From Pseudoalteromonas sp. OOF1S-7 (lineage in GTDB: Bacteria; Pseudomonadota; Gammaproteobacteria; Enterobacterales; Alteromonadaceae), in the NCBI RefSeq assembly GCF_022347765.1, contig NZ_JAKRFZ010000015.1, positions 62,001 to 126,000 on the forward strand: a stretch of DNA of 64,000 bases. The letters run 5' to 3'. The first letter of the stretch is position 1. The number at the start of each line of letters is the position of its first letter. The notes under the pieces were generated by a model, which made no database searches, was not told where the DNA came from, and worked only from the letters and a program-made list of their open reading frames with translations. Below are positions 1 through 9,557 of the stretch, piece after piece. The position numbers and the translations under genes were made by a program.

Positions 1-571
1 ACGCACGGGTTTTTGGCAACAGGTGCTCAGAAATGCGTGCCGCCCACTCGTAGGCCTCCTGATGTAGCTCAGACTCAACCGGATTGGTGGTACACAGGAC
101 GTTACGGTTTACGTCACCCGCGGTGGCGATGGAGTCGATACCCACATCGTTCAGCGTCAGATGCATTTCTTTAATATGTGGTTTCAGCACACCGTGAAAC
201 TGGAAAGTCTGACGGGTGGTCAGACGGATGCTGCCATACTCGGTTTTTTCTTCGGCAAACTTGTCAATCGCCAGCCACTGGTGCGGCTTGATGATCCCGC
301 CTGGCATCCGCGCACGTAACATCACGTTGTGCATCGGCTCCAGCTTTTGCTTGATACGCTCGGCACGAATATCACGGTCATCCTGCTGGTACATGCCGTG
401 GAAACGGATCAGCTGGAAGTTGTCGGCGGTAAAGCCACCCGTTAATTGATCGCCCAAATCATTGGTAATGGTGCCACGCAGCAGGTTGCTCTGGGTTTTC
501 AAACGCTCGTTATCAGACAGTTTGGCGTTCGGGTCGAGCTTACTGTTGGGTTTGTAATCGCTATTGCTCAT
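1..571 (-). CDS. cysI: Sulfite reductase hemoprotein beta subunit, 3' truncated by window edge
   Basis: The minus-strand reading frame starts at the ATG at 569-571 and runs open through 190 codons to the window edge, so the C-terminal two thirds, with the siroheme and 4Fe-4S cysteines, are outside. The visible part matches the N-terminus of assimilatory sulfite reductase: LLRGTITNDLGDQLTGGF, then FHGMYQQDDRD, then an RARMPGG stretch and RLTTRQTFQFHGV. With CysJ the protein reduces sulfite to sulfide with six electrons for cysteine synthesis in the cytoplasm. It lies 54 bases downstream of cysJ on the same strand, the usual cysJI order, so the two are probably co-transcribed. Identity is clear. 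Whether the remainder is intact cannot be seen. Confidence 0.95.
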   Translation of the reverse strand, partial: MSNSDYKPNSKLDPNAKLSDNERLKTQSNLLRGTITNDLGDQLTGGFTADNFQLIRFHGMYQQDDRDIRAERIKQKLEPMHNVMLRARMPGGIIKPHQWLAIDKFAEEKTEYGSIRLTTRQTFQFHGVLKPHIKEMHLTLNDVGIDSIATAGDVNRNVLCTTNPVESELHQEAYEWAARISEHLLPKTRA

Positions 572-625
572 CTTTATTCCTAAATTCTTACACTGTGACG
601 GTGTGTACAGACTAATCCCGTAGGA

Positions 626-2443
626 TTAGTACACGTCTTTTTGATAGCGACCCGCGCTGCGTAGCTCTTTGAGATACTCTTCAGCTTCCTCGTCGCTCTT
701 ACCTGCATACTGCTTAACGATGTCCACTAATGCCTGATGAACGTCCTTGGCCATACGGCTGGCGTCTCCACACACATAAAAATGCGCACCATTTTGCAAC
801 CATGTGTATACGTCCTGACCCTTCTCACGTAAGCGGTCCTGAACGTAGATTTTTTCTGCCTGATCGCGGCTAAAGGCCAGATCAATGCGATTCAGTACGC
901 CCGATTTCACGTACTTTTGTAATTCAACCTGATACAGGAAGTCCTGTGTAAAGTGCGGGTTACCGAAGAACAACCAATTATCTCCCTCAGCATCGCGTGC
1001 TTCACGCTCTTGCAGGAAAGCACGGAATGGCGCAATACCGGTACCCGGACCGACCATGATCACGGGGGTATTGTCGTCTGCTGGCAAACGGAAATTGTCG
1101 TTATGCTCGCTGAACACTTTAACTTGTGTGCCTTCCTCAACGCGATGCGCCAGGTAGCCAGAGCAACCGCCCTGATGGGTTTCACCAAAGGCGTCAAATT
1201 CCACCAGACCCACAGTCAGGTGCACTTCTTCTTCTACTTCAGCCTGGCTCGATGCAATAGAATACAAACGCGGCTGGATCTTACGACAGCTGTCCACGAG
1301 CGCCTGCGCGCTGAGTGTTCCCGGCTGTTGCTTGATGATATCGAAGATCTGACGCGCTTCGATGTACTCACGCAGCGCGGCTTTGTCACCGGCCAGTGTA
1401 CTCAGCTCTGCGTTATTCGTTGCAGCCGCATACTTTTCGACAAAGCCTGGGTAAGACTGAGTCAGCTCCAGCTTTTCAATCAAGGCAGTGCGCAGTGTCA
1501 GCGTCTCGTTGCCCAGCGTCACTTCGCTGTCGCCTTCAAGACCAAGCAGCGCAATCACTTCGTCCACACGTTGTTCGTCATTGAGGAAGAAGACGCCCAG
1601 TGAATCACCTGGCTGATACGCAATGTCAGACCCTTCCAGCGAAATCTCGACGTGGCGAACATCTTTGGTCGAGTTACGGCCGGTGATCTTCTGAACCACA
1701 GAGATTTCTGCGCTGAACGGATTTTGTTTGGTGTACTGGCTGGCATGCGCACCGGCAGTTGCCAGCGGCATGGCCACCACGTTGGCACCGCCTTCTGTCT
1801 GCTGCGCCTTCAGCGCAGGTTCAAATGCGTCCAGGGCACTGTCAATCCAGGCAGTTGCCTGATCTTCATAGTCCACGTCCAGATCAGCGCGCGCAACCAC
1901 AGACTCAGCACCCAGCTTTTGCAGCCGCTCTTCAAAGTCAATGGCAGTCTGACAGAAGAACTCATAGCTTGAGTCACCCAGACCCAGCACAGCCACTTTA
2001 ACACCATCCAGCTTCGGGGCTTTTTTACCTGCTAAAAAGGCATGTAAGGTCTCTGCATCTTCGGGTGGTTCACCCTCACCGTAGGTGGATACCGCAACGG
2101 CAATAAACTGTTCTTTCTTCAGAGCTGAAGGTTTGTAATCAGCCATATTAACCAGCTTGGTTTGCAGGCCGCGTGCCTTCGCCGCACTCTCTAATTGCGC
2201 AGCAACACCTTTGGCATTGCCCGTCTGAGAGCCGTATAAAATAGTCAAAGGCGCCGCTTCTGAGGCTGCTGCCGGTGCCTGCCCTAAAGTCCCCGCAAGT
2301 GCAGCAGTGTTGGCATTGGCAGCCAGATAACCACTGACCCAGGCCTGCTGGATCGGATTAAGCTCCGCTACTAACCCCTGTAATTTTTGCAGTTGTTCTT
2401 GTGTCAGCGGACTGGCCGCGGCACTGAGTTGACTTAACAACAT
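626..2443 (-). CDS. cysJ: Sulfite reductase [NADPH] flavoprotein alpha subunit
   Basis: A 605-residue protein with the layout of CysJ. An N-terminal flavodoxin (FMN) domain carries YGSQTGNAKG near residue 70. An FAD/NADPH ferredoxin-reductase part follows, with YQPGDSLGVF, RLYSIASS and the GPGTGIAPFRAF nucleotide loop. The C-terminus is the family-typical KDVY. It passes electrons from NADPH through FAD and FMN to CysI. I place the start at the ATG at 2441-2443, where MLLSQLSAAASPL begins; the frame stays open further upstream but those residues do not look like CysJ. The gene is first of a likely cysJI unit and diverges from the endonuclease gene. Confidence 0.96.
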   Translation of the reverse strand: MLLSQLSAAASPLTQEQLQKLQGLVAELNPIQQAWVSGYLAANANTAALAGTLGQAPAAASEAAPLTILYGSQTGNAKGVAAQLESAAKARGLQTKLVNMADYKPSALKKEQFIAVAVSTYGEGEPPEDAETLHAFLAGKKAPKLDGVKVAVLGLGDSSYEFFCQTAIDFEERLQKLGAESVVARADLDVDYEDQATAWIDSALDAFEPALKAQQTEGGANVVAMPLATAGAHASQYTKQNPFSAEISVVQKITGRNSTKDVRHVEISLEGSDIAYQPGDSLGVFFLNDEQRVDEVIALLGLEGDSEVTLGNETLTLRTALIEKLELTQSYPGFVEKYAAATNNAELSTLAGDKAALREYIEARQIFDIIKQQPGTLSAQALVDSCRKIQPRLYSIASSQAEVEEEVHLTVGLVEFDAFGETHQGGCSGYLAHRVEEGTQVKVFSEHNDNFRLPADDNTPVIMVGPGTGIAPFRAFLQEREARDAEGDNWLFFGNPHFTQDFLYQVELQKYVKSGVLNRIDLAFSRDQAEKIYVQDRLREKGQDVYTWLQNGAHFYVCGDASRMAKDVHQALVDIVKQYAGKSDEEAEEYLKELRSAGRYQKDVY

Positions 2444-2764
2444 GATGATTGTTTCCCCATAACCCTTATATAGCTTGCCCCGCCGAACTGCCCGGCGGTT
2501 CCACCCGCACACAGTGCAATTCGGTCATTTTCTTAGCATGCAGGATACGCAACTCACTGCGCGACAAAAAGAACAGTATCTGCTTTGTTATTCCATTTGG
2601 TTATGGATATTCAAAAACTCCAAATAAAACAGATTAAAAACCATTGTACCGATTTACACAATTAAAAAGTTAACGACAATGTAACAGAAACCCTTTAAAC
2701 TCCCACTCAGTTTTTAACAACCAAACAACAATATAAATTAAAAATAGAACACGGGAATAATAAA
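2444..2764. other. Intergenic region between divergent cysJ and endonuclease gene
   Basis: About 320 bases without a supported gene. The half nearer the endonuclease gene (from about 2580) is AT-rich and should hold promoters for both divergent genes. I could not identify a specific operator. A CysB site upstream of cysJ would be expected from other gammaproteobacteria, but I cannot point to one. Confidence 0.6.
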
Positions 2765-4411
2765 ATGATTACAAGAAAAGGGCCTTTGTGCCTGACTATG
2801 GGCCTGGCTGGCAGCGCGTTAAGCCTGCTCAGTACCATGGCATGGGGACAGGTAGACAACGGAGATTTCGAGCAATGGCAGCTGGGTAAACCCAGCAACT
2901 GGACCACCATTGATTCGGGTATCTCTTTGACTACCGAACAGAATCGCGTTTACAGCGGACAGATGGCTGCCGCCGTCAATGTGCTGACTACAACGCAGGG
3001 CAATACCGATCTGGCACAAACCGTCACGGTTGAGGCAGGTAAAACTTATACCTTCAGTACCTGGGTTTACCATACTGAAGGCGGCGTCAGGGCTCGCCTG
3101 GTCGCTGACGGTTATCACAATTATTCGGATCCGCAACAGTTAAATCAATGGCAACAACTGAGCCATGATTATACGGCCACCAGCAATGGCCAAATCACGG
3201 TGGGCCTGCGCTTTTATGACGTCAGCGGATTTGACGGCAATGAGACAGTATATGTTGATAACTTTCAGCCCAGCGGTACCACGAGCACGCCACCGCCAAC
3301 CGATGGGGCCTGCCAGGCCAATGCGCTGACCTTCAATCTGACCACAGACAAGTACGGTGAAGAAACCAGCTGGGTGATTAAAAACGCGTCGAATGCGACC
3401 GTCGCCAGTGGCCAGAATTATGGTGCCAGCCAGAACTACAGTGAAAACCTGTGCTTAACCGATGGCTCATACACTTTTACGATATCTGACAGCTATGGGG
3501 ATGGTATTTGTTGCAGTTATGGAAACGGCTCATATAGCCTGAACGGTCCTTCAGGGATGATAGCATCGGGCAGCCAGTTCACTTCATCGGCTTCACACAG
3601 CTTCACGCTCGGCACCGATAATGGCGGTGGCGATGGTGGTGGCGATACACCGACAGGTTACTACAGTGCTGCGGCAGGTTTATCGGGTTATGCCCTGAAA
3701 ACGGCGCTGCACAACATCATTGCCAGCCATAATAATCAGGGTTATGGCGCTATCTGGTCGTTCATCGATCAGTACGAGCGTGACCGCTACTTTGAGAATA
3801 ATGGCACAGTCCTGGACCGCTACTCTGAAAAGCCAACCAGCACGGACAGTCACGAGTTTACGGCGGTGGGCGATCAGTGCGGTACCGCCCGCATTGAAGG
3901 CGACTGTTACAACCGTGAGCATTCATTTCCGAAAAGCTGGTTTGGCGGCAAAATTGAGCCAATGAACTCAGACATTCACCATATCTTCGCCTCAGATGGC
4001 TATGTGAATAATCGCCGCAGCAGCTTCCCGTTTGGCGAAGTGGGCAGCAGCACTTATACCTCAAGTAACGGCAGTAAAGTGGGCAGTGCCTCGGGCATAG
4101 GTTACAGCGGTACCGTGTTTGAACCTATCGATGCGTTTAAAGGCGACTTTGCCCGCGCTTATTTTTATATGGCCACGCGCTATCAGGATCGTATCAGTAG
4201 CTGGCAGAACAATTCCAGCTACAGCGATGCGGTCCTTAATGGCAGCAGTGATCAGGTCTTTGAGGCCTGGGTTATTGCTATGCTCAAACGCTGGCATCAG
4301 GCCGATCCGGTTGATGCACTGGAGCGTGCCCGCAACGAAGGCGCCTACCAGTATCAGGGCAATCGTAACCCGTTTGTGGATCACCCAGAGTTTGTAGAGC
4401 AGATCTGGTAA
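2765..4411 (+). CDS. Secreted endonuclease I family DNase with N-terminal accessory domains
   Basis: A 548-residue protein with a signal peptide (residues 1-28, ending SLLSTMAWG). The first third (about 30-170) looks like a carbohydrate-binding-type jelly-roll, with DNGDFEQWQLGKPSNW and a closing YVDNFQPSG. A second small domain (about 180-285) contains DSYGDGICCSYGNGSY, a pattern seen in accessory domains of secreted metalloproteases. After a Gly/Asp-rich linker, the last 250 residues are the nuclease: NREHSFPKSWFGG, SDIHHIFASDGYVNNRRSSFPFGEV, and a C-terminal NRNPFVDHPEFVEQIW. These match the His/Asn residues of the endonuclease I family. The role inferred is nonspecific extracellular DNA or RNA degradation for nutrients or biofilm DNA. 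The two accessory domains make it longer than plain EndA (about 230 residues). Confidence 0.88.
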   Translation: MITRKGPLCLTMGLAGSALSLLSTMAWGQVDNGDFEQWQLGKPSNWTTIDSGISLTTEQNRVYSGQMAAAVNVLTTTQGNTDLAQTVTVEAGKTYTFSTWVYHTEGGVRARLVADGYHNYSDPQQLNQWQQLSHDYTATSNGQITVGLRFYDVSGFDGNETVYVDNFQPSGTTSTPPPTDGACQANALTFNLTTDKYGEETSWVIKNASNATVASGQNYGASQNYSENLCLTDGSYTFTISDSYGDGICCSYGNGSYSLNGPSGMIASGSQFTSSASHSFTLGTDNGGGDGGGDTPTGYYSAAAGLSGYALKTALHNIIASHNNQGYGAIWSFIDQYERDRYFENNGTVLDRYSEKPTSTDSHEFTAVGDQCGTARIEGDCYNREHSFPKSWFGGKIEPMNSDIHHIFASDGYVNNRRSSFPFGEVGSSTYTSSNGSKVGSASGIGYSGTVFEPIDAFKGDFARAYFYMATRYQDRISSWQNNSSYSDAVLNGSSDQVFEAWVIAMLKRWHQADPVDALERARNEGAYQYQGNRNPFVDHPEFVEQIW

Positions 4412-4438
4412 TTCATACCTGCCTATTGATACAAAATA

Positions 4439-4467
4439 GGTTCAGCGCACAAGGCTGTGGCTGAACC
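4439..4467. terminator. Hairpin between convergent endonuclease and tetR genes
   Basis: GGTTCAGC at 4439-4446 pairs with GCTGAACC at 4460-4467 across a 13-base loop. It lies between the stop of the endonuclease gene (4411) and the stop of the convergent tetR gene (4500), where a shared terminator would be expected. There is no T tract on either side, so intrinsic termination is uncertain. Confidence 0.4.
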
Positions 4468-4499
4468 ATACCTAAAAGGCAGACACAGGTATACCTTCT

Positions 4500-5129
4500 T
4501 TAGCAATCGACTTTCAATCCACCACCACGCAAAATCATCCTGACCGTTTGTGTCACGGTCTGAGACAGAATGCCCTGGCGGGTTGTAAGCCAGTGGAACA
4601 ATGCGCCCACCAATGCATTGAGCAGCGCCTGACTCAGCGCTTCGATGTGCGCCGTATCAGGGCGTGGTCCCTGCCATTGGCTCTGGCCCATATCAGTAAT
4701 AAACGCGCTAAAAATATCACGGGCTTTCTCGAGATCGTCCTTATCTCGCTTAAGTAACGCACTGAACTCATCGGTGTATTCACACTTAAACAAGATCACT
4801 TCCTGAAAGGCAATCAGGGCCTCCGATTGTTCCAGTGTCTCGAAATAAAAGGTAATTGCCTCAATCAGATTCGCGGTGCTGGGTGTCATGGTTTCCAGCT
4901 TCTGCTGCGCAGCCTCATCCAGGGGCAGCGCATATTCCTGGGTGATCGCTTCCAGTACTTCAAGCTTATTCTTGAAGTGCCAGTAAAACGCCCCTTTGGT
5001 CACGCCCGCAGCCTTAGAAATATCCATCAGGGTCGTATGTGCGACCCCTTTTTCACTGAATAGCTGCAGTGCGGATTTAATCAACGCCAGACGTGTCTGC
5101 TCGGCTTCTTCTTTGGTTCTTCTGGGCAT
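4500..5129 (-). CDS. TetR/AcrR family transcriptional repressor of the adjacent RND pump
   Basis: A 209-residue protein with an N-terminal TetR helix-turn-helix: RLALIKSALQLFSEKGVAHT, then MDISKAAGVTKGAFYWHF followed by KNKLEVLEAI. The HTH is of the AcrR/MexR-pump subgroup. The C-terminal ligand domain is unassigned. It is the last gene of a three-gene minus-strand unit (membrane fusion protein, RND pump, repressor) and begins 20 bases after the pump stop codon. A palindrome of AcrR type lies upstream of the first gene (9595-9614). The simplest reading is autoregulated repression relieved by a pump substrate. Confidence 0.88.
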   Translation of the reverse strand: MPRRTKEEAEQTRLALIKSALQLFSEKGVAHTTLMDISKAAGVTKGAFYWHFKNKLEVLEAITQEYALPLDEAAQQKLETMTPSTANLIEAITFYFETLEQSEALIAFQEVILFKCEYTDEFSALLKRDKDDLEKARDIFSAFITDMGQSQWQGPRPDTAHIEALSQALLNALVGALFHWLTTRQGILSQTVTQTVRMILRGGGLKVDC

Positions 5130-5149
5130 CAGTAGTTTCCATCCAGGTA

Positions 5150-8100
5150 TTAAACAGGCTTATCAGATAGTGGCCGCGAGACTAGCATGTACATTGCCGG
5201 TATGACAATCATGGCCACCAGGGTCGATGCCAGCAAGCCAAAGATAATTGCAAAGCACAGCGGGAACCAAGTGGGATCGCTCAGCCCCAAGGGTACCAGC
5301 CCGACTATGGTGGTGATGCTGGTACCAATAATGGGCCTCAATCGTTCTGCTGCACCACGGGCACACGCATCACTGAGCCCCACCCCGGCTTTAATATGAC
5401 CGTTAATGGTGTCCAGCATCACGATGGCATTGTTGACCACAATCCCCACCAGTGCGATTAACCCTATCATGGCAGGGAAGGAAAAGGGGATCTGAAATAC
5501 CCAGAATCCGCTAAAGGTACCTATCAGTGCCAGCGGGATAGTAAACAGCACTACCAGTGGCTGCTTGAATGAATCCAGCGCCAGGGTAAGCACCGCAAAC
5601 ACCATCATAATGGCCAGCACAAACACCATACCGGCGGAGCCGTAGGTTTCCTCCGCATTTTCCGCCTCTCCCGCATAGCTATACCTATATCCCTCTGGCC
5701 AGGTTCGCTGCCATGCCTGCAACTGGGGGTCAAGTTGTGCAATGACTTCGCCAACCGTGATCCCTTCCACTTTGGCTTTGATAGTAATGGCACGCTGAGT
5801 CTGGGCATGCGTGTAAAGTGGCGGCACTGCATCAATTTCATATTCCACCAGATTGCCACCGGGTACCAGCTCCCCCTCAGGAGTGAATAAGCTGATCAGG
5901 TTGATCTCAGCCAGAGACTTAGGGCCACCAATATCCTCATCCCGGCTCTCCCAGTAGGTACTGAGTCGGATCTTCAGGTCATCTTCCGTCCCCGCGAGTT
6001 TAAACTTACCATACTCATCCGCTTCTGTTGCCAGGCGTAGCTGACTGGCAAAATCTTGCTCGGTGATACCATGAAAATTCAACGCTTCCCGGTTGGCCGT
6101 CAGCCTGACCTGACTTTGCCACGCCCCCAGGTTATTACGCACATCCGTCACACCATTAACCGTGGCCAATTGCTGCTGGACCTGACTGGCATACGCCGAC
6201 AGCTGCGCCATATCTGAGCCACTGAGCACAATTTGCACGGGGTCATCATTGCTGGACCCGCCCACTTCTGGTGTAAACAGCACCGTAATACCGGCAACGT
6301 CGGCCAGCACCTCGTTCAGACCCGCTCTGAGCTCTGGCACATATTCGTAGGCTAACTGGGTACGCTCATCCTTAGGTACAAATAACGCAGAGAACCCCAC
6401 CAGGTTCGGGTTTTCATTGAGCAATAGCTGATCGCTGATGGAACTTATCGCTCTGGGGCTCTTTTTGCCGACGTACATAGTCACGTTTTCAAAATAGGGC
6501 CGCGTGGCCAGATATGCACCAGCCCGCTCAGCCACCGAGCGACTTTGTGCCAGTGTGGCATCCGGTCCCAGCTCTATGGTGATGGCGAGGTTTCGGCCAT
6601 CCGCTTTAGGATAAAGCAGTGACGGCAGCGTACTCATCAACCCAGTCGAGATCAGCCACACGATAACGCTGCCTGCAACCCAGGCACTTGCGCGACGACG
6701 ACTGCGCAGGGCAAACCGATTCAGCCAACGCTGTAAACTTTGCCCGGCAACCAGAGTCAGCTTGTCGACCGTACTCATCTGCGCCTGTTTGGCGTTGCTC
6801 AGCAAATATTGCGACAAAGGAATGCAGATCAGAAACGCAATCAGATAGCTCAATACCAGACACAACACCGCGGTGATGGGGATCAGACGGATAAACTTAC
6901 CGTCCACACCGCCGATGGCCATCATGGGTGCCATCGCCAAAATGGTGGTCAACTGGCCTGAAAACGCGGGCATGGCGTAGGTCTTAACGGTTGCCAACGC
7001 CGCTTCCTTAAATGAAAGGCGTTTACGATAGAGGTTATCGTGCATCCCTTCCATCACCAGAATGAAGACATCCACCAGCATGCCCAATGCCAACACCATT
7101 CCGATGATCATCATGGTATTCAGGGTATAACCGAATAAACCCAGGATCATCAGTGCCCCCAGAAAAGTGAGCGGGATCGCTGCACCGGCGATCAGCGCTT
7201 CCCGCCAGGTCAGTAACACCATTAAAATGACGAACACCGCCAGCATGGCCTGCCAGATATTACTGAACACATTGGCAAATGACTCATCAATCAGGGCGCT
7301 TTCATCGCTGATAATCTGTACTTTCAGGCCATCCGGCCAGAACCCTTGCGTCTGGTACTCCACCATGGCTGCTTTCACTTCATTGATAAGCGTAATGGTG
7401 TCAACGCCCGGACGTTTTTTCACCCCCAGTGACACCCCCTGAGTAAAAGGTTCTCCCTGCTCAGAGAAATAAGTTTCGCTTTTGACTTTATCCAGCCCTT
7501 TGTAAACCAGCGCCACTTCTTCAAGCCGGATCAGGCGATTATCGTTCAGTCGCGTAATCGGCAACTGCTGCAAAGCTTTGATATCATCGAAACGACCTGC
7601 CAGATACAAGCGATGAATACGATTACCATCATCATACTCCCCCCAGCTGGTATCCAGGTTGGCTTCTTCAATGCGCTGGCGAACCAGATTAGGAGAGAGT
7701 TTCAGAGATCTTAGCCTGTCAGGCAGCATACGCACATGCACCACCGTTTCGCGATAACCACCTTTATCAACCTTTTTCACTCCCGGTTTGGCCTCAAGGC
7801 GCTTCTCGATGGTTTTAACCACCTGACTGAAACTGGTGTCATCCAGTGAGCCATACAACATAAACTCAATGACGGGCGTGTCATTCACTGACACCTGCTC
7901 GATCAGCGGGGTTTTTACCGCACCGGGAAATTCAGCCTTCCCCTCATCGACTTTCGCCCTTAACCGCTGCATAGCTTCATTCATCGGCTCATCAGATTTG
8001 AATTCCACGGCTATCACCGCGTAAGAAAACTGCGAGCCACTTTGCAGTTTTTTAAGCCCCTGCAAACCATTGAGCGCATCTTCCAGGGGTTTAGTTACCT

Positions 8101-8293
8101 CCTTTTCAACCTGCTCTGCGGCCGCACCCGGCCATTCAATCGTAATAATGGCCTGGGGTATTTCCAGATCGGGATAGTTTTCTTTTAACATGCCCGAGTA
8201 AGCCAGTACCCCGCCGACCAATAAGATAGCCAGCAGCAAGGTTGAAATCACTTTATCAACAAACAGCTTATGTGCCAGACCCAGCTTATTCAT
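5150..8293 (-). CDS. RND family multidrug efflux permease
   Basis: A 1047-residue inner-membrane protein of normal RND length. It has the first membrane helix at about residues 12-32, a block of helices around 330-540, a second periplasmic half (TMYVGKKSPRAISSIS region) and a second helix block near the end with GIVVNNAIVMLDTI. I place the start at the ATG at 8291-8293 (MNKLGLAHKLFVDKV), overlapping the stop of the fusion-protein gene by 8 bases, which implies translational coupling. The sequence is typical of AcrB/MexF-like proton-driven exporters that work with the adjacent fusion protein and an outer membrane factor. No outer membrane channel gene is in the window, so TolC elsewhere is assumed. 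Substrate unknown. Confidence 0.92.
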   Translation of the reverse strand: MNKLGLAHKLFVDKVISTLLLAILLVGGVLAYSGMLKENYPDLEIPQAIITIEWPGAAAEQVEKEVTKPLEDALNGLQGLKKLQSGSQFSYAVIAVEFKSDEPMNEAMQRLRAKVDEGKAEFPGAVKTPLIEQVSVNDTPVIEFMLYGSLDDTSFSQVVKTIEKRLEAKPGVKKVDKGGYRETVVHVRMLPDRLRSLKLSPNLVRQRIEEANLDTSWGEYDDGNRIHRLYLAGRFDDIKALQQLPITRLNDNRLIRLEEVALVYKGLDKVKSETYFSEQGEPFTQGVSLGVKKRPGVDTITLINEVKAAMVEYQTQGFWPDGLKVQIISDESALIDESFANVFSNIWQAMLAVFVILMVLLTWREALIAGAAIPLTFLGALMILGLFGYTLNTMMIIGMVLALGMLVDVFILVMEGMHDNLYRKRLSFKEAALATVKTYAMPAFSGQLTTILAMAPMMAIGGVDGKFIRLIPITAVLCLVLSYLIAFLICIPLSQYLLSNAKQAQMSTVDKLTLVAGQSLQRWLNRFALRSRRRASAWVAGSVIVWLISTGLMSTLPSLLYPKADGRNLAITIELGPDATLAQSRSVAERAGAYLATRPYFENVTMYVGKKSPRAISSISDQLLLNENPNLVGFSALFVPKDERTQLAYEYVPELRAGLNEVLADVAGITVLFTPEVGGSSNDDPVQIVLSGSDMAQLSAYASQVQQQLATVNGVTDVRNNLGAWQSQVRLTANREALNFHGITEQDFASQLRLATEADEYGKFKLAGTEDDLKIRLSTYWESRDEDIGGPKSLAEINLISLFTPEGELVPGGNLVEYEIDAVPPLYTHAQTQRAITIKAKVEGITVGEVIAQLDPQLQAWQRTWPEGYRYSYAGEAENAEETYGSAGMVFVLAIMMVFAVLTLALDSFKQPLVVLFTIPLALIGTFSGFWVFQIPFSFPAMIGLIALVGIVVNNAIVMLDTINGHIKAGVGLSDACARGAAERLRPIIGTSITTIVGLVPLGLSDPTWFPLCFAIIFGLLASTLVAMIVIPAMYMLVSRPLSDKPV

Positions 8294-9557
8294 GGGCCGC
8301 TCCCACAACACGTACCGCGCTGCCATGCACCAACAGGTGCTCACCGTTCACGACCACCTGTTGGCCGGCGCTCAACCCGGCCAGGATCTCAACACGATAG
8401 AGATCTTCAATGCCCGTTTCAACCGGCGTCAGTTGTGCTTTATTCGCTTCGTTGATCACATACACAAAGGGTCGGTTGTTGCGCATCATCACAGCCTGAT
8501 GTGGCACACTCAAAGTCAGTGGTTTTTCTGCCACCTTGATCCAGGCACTGACATGCATGCCATCTTTAAGATGCTGCGCACCTGCAAAAGTATGCACTTT
8601 CACTTCAATTGCACGTTTACTCAGGCTGATACTCGGGCTGACAGAGAAAATCTTGCCCAGGCTGATATCCCCGGTGGTAAAGCCACTGTTAGCTGCATTC
8701 AGCAGCTTTTCATTGCTCCAGCTCAGATACACGGTTTGTCCTTCCGCCAGTTTGTCGGCAGCATAATAAGGTACGTTTAAAGTGACTTCGTACTGGCTGG
8801 TGTCAATCACCACCATAGCCGCATGCATTTCCCGATCTTTATCTGACATCACCGCCGCTGGCCCTGTCCAGTAATCCCCCTGACGAACGTTGACTGCTCT
8901 GAGCTGACCATCAAAGGGCGCAAATATGCCGGTCTTTTCCAGATTCACTTTGCCCTGATTCAGCTGGGCCTGCGCCGCCAGCTTCTGACTGCGGGCAGAG
9001 TCCAGTGCCGCAGTCGCGGTGTGCATGGATTGCTGCGCGTTCAGCAGCTCAGTTTTAACGGCTTCAAATCGCTCTTTGGCAATAAGCTTGCGCTCCCACA
9101 TTGATTGTGCCCGCTCAAAACTGGTTTTCGCCAGATTATGGTTGTTTTGTGCCTGATGCAGCTGTGCCTGGGCCTGCTCAATCCCCAGCACCGCACTGCG
9201 CAGTGACGCCTCATAGCCTTTTACCGCTTCTGCGCCGGTACGCTCGTCAATGCGGGCAAGGAGCTGACCAAAGCGCTCACCCGGTTTAGGTCCGGTGACG
9301 AAACTGCCGGCACGCAAGCGGTTGCCATTTCGGTCATCTGCCAGAAAAACCACCTTACCACCACTTTCAAAATTGAGGTACTCACGGCGGATCCCCTGTG
9401 CAATTCCTTCTGCAAATGCCCAGTCTCTGATCGCCTGTTTACTCACAGTGCTTGCCTCAACGGCATAAGCAACAGGCATATTGTCTGCATAGCCCGTTTT
9501 AGCGACCAGCAAACTCATTATTGTGGCAGCAATTACTAAATATGATTTCACACTCAT
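8286..9557 (-). CDS. RND efflux periplasmic adaptor (membrane fusion protein)
   Basis: A protein of about 421-423 residues of the HlyD/AcrA family. It has an N-terminal signal segment (MSLLVAKTGYA), a coiled-coil hairpin (about 120-230, rich in Ala/Gln/Glu), a lipoyl-type segment GIFAPFDGQLRAVNVRQGDY, and a beta-barrel ending in VVVNGEHLLVHGSAVRVV. It bridges the RND pump to an outer membrane channel. The open frame begins with ATG at 9555-9557, but the AGAGG sequence touches that codon; the in-frame GTG at 9549-9551 has a 6-base spacing and is probably the true start. It is first in the pump operon, downstream of the operator palindrome. Confidence 0.9.
   Translation of the reverse strand: MSVKSYLVIAATIMSLLVAKTGYADNMPVAYAVEASTVSKQAIRDWAFAEGIAQGIRREYLNFESGGKVVFLADDRNGNRLRAGSFVTGPKPGERFGQLLARIDERTGAEAVKGYEASLRSAVLGIEQAQAQLHQAQNNHNLAKTSFERAQSMWERKLIAKERFEAVKTELLNAQQSMHTATAALDSARSQKLAAQAQLNQGKVNLEKTGIFAPFDGQLRAVNVRQGDYWTGPAAVMSDKDREMHAAMVVIDTSQYEVTLNVPYYAADKLAEGQTVYLSWSNEKLLNAANSGFTTGDISLGKIFSVSPSISLSKRAIEVKVHTFAGAQHLKDGMHVSAWIKVAEKPLTLSVPHQAVMMRNNRPFVYVINEANKAQLTPVETGIEDLYRVEILAGLSAGQQVVVNGEHLLVHGSAVRVVGAAHE

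Noticed and set aside
953..1603. A 216-codon plus-strand open frame opposite cysJ
   Set aside because: It lies wholly inside the coding sequence of cysJ in antisense, has no recognisable motif, and the cysJ frame is clearly the real one. Many other such shadow frames within the NRPS, PKS and receptor genes were left out for the same reason.
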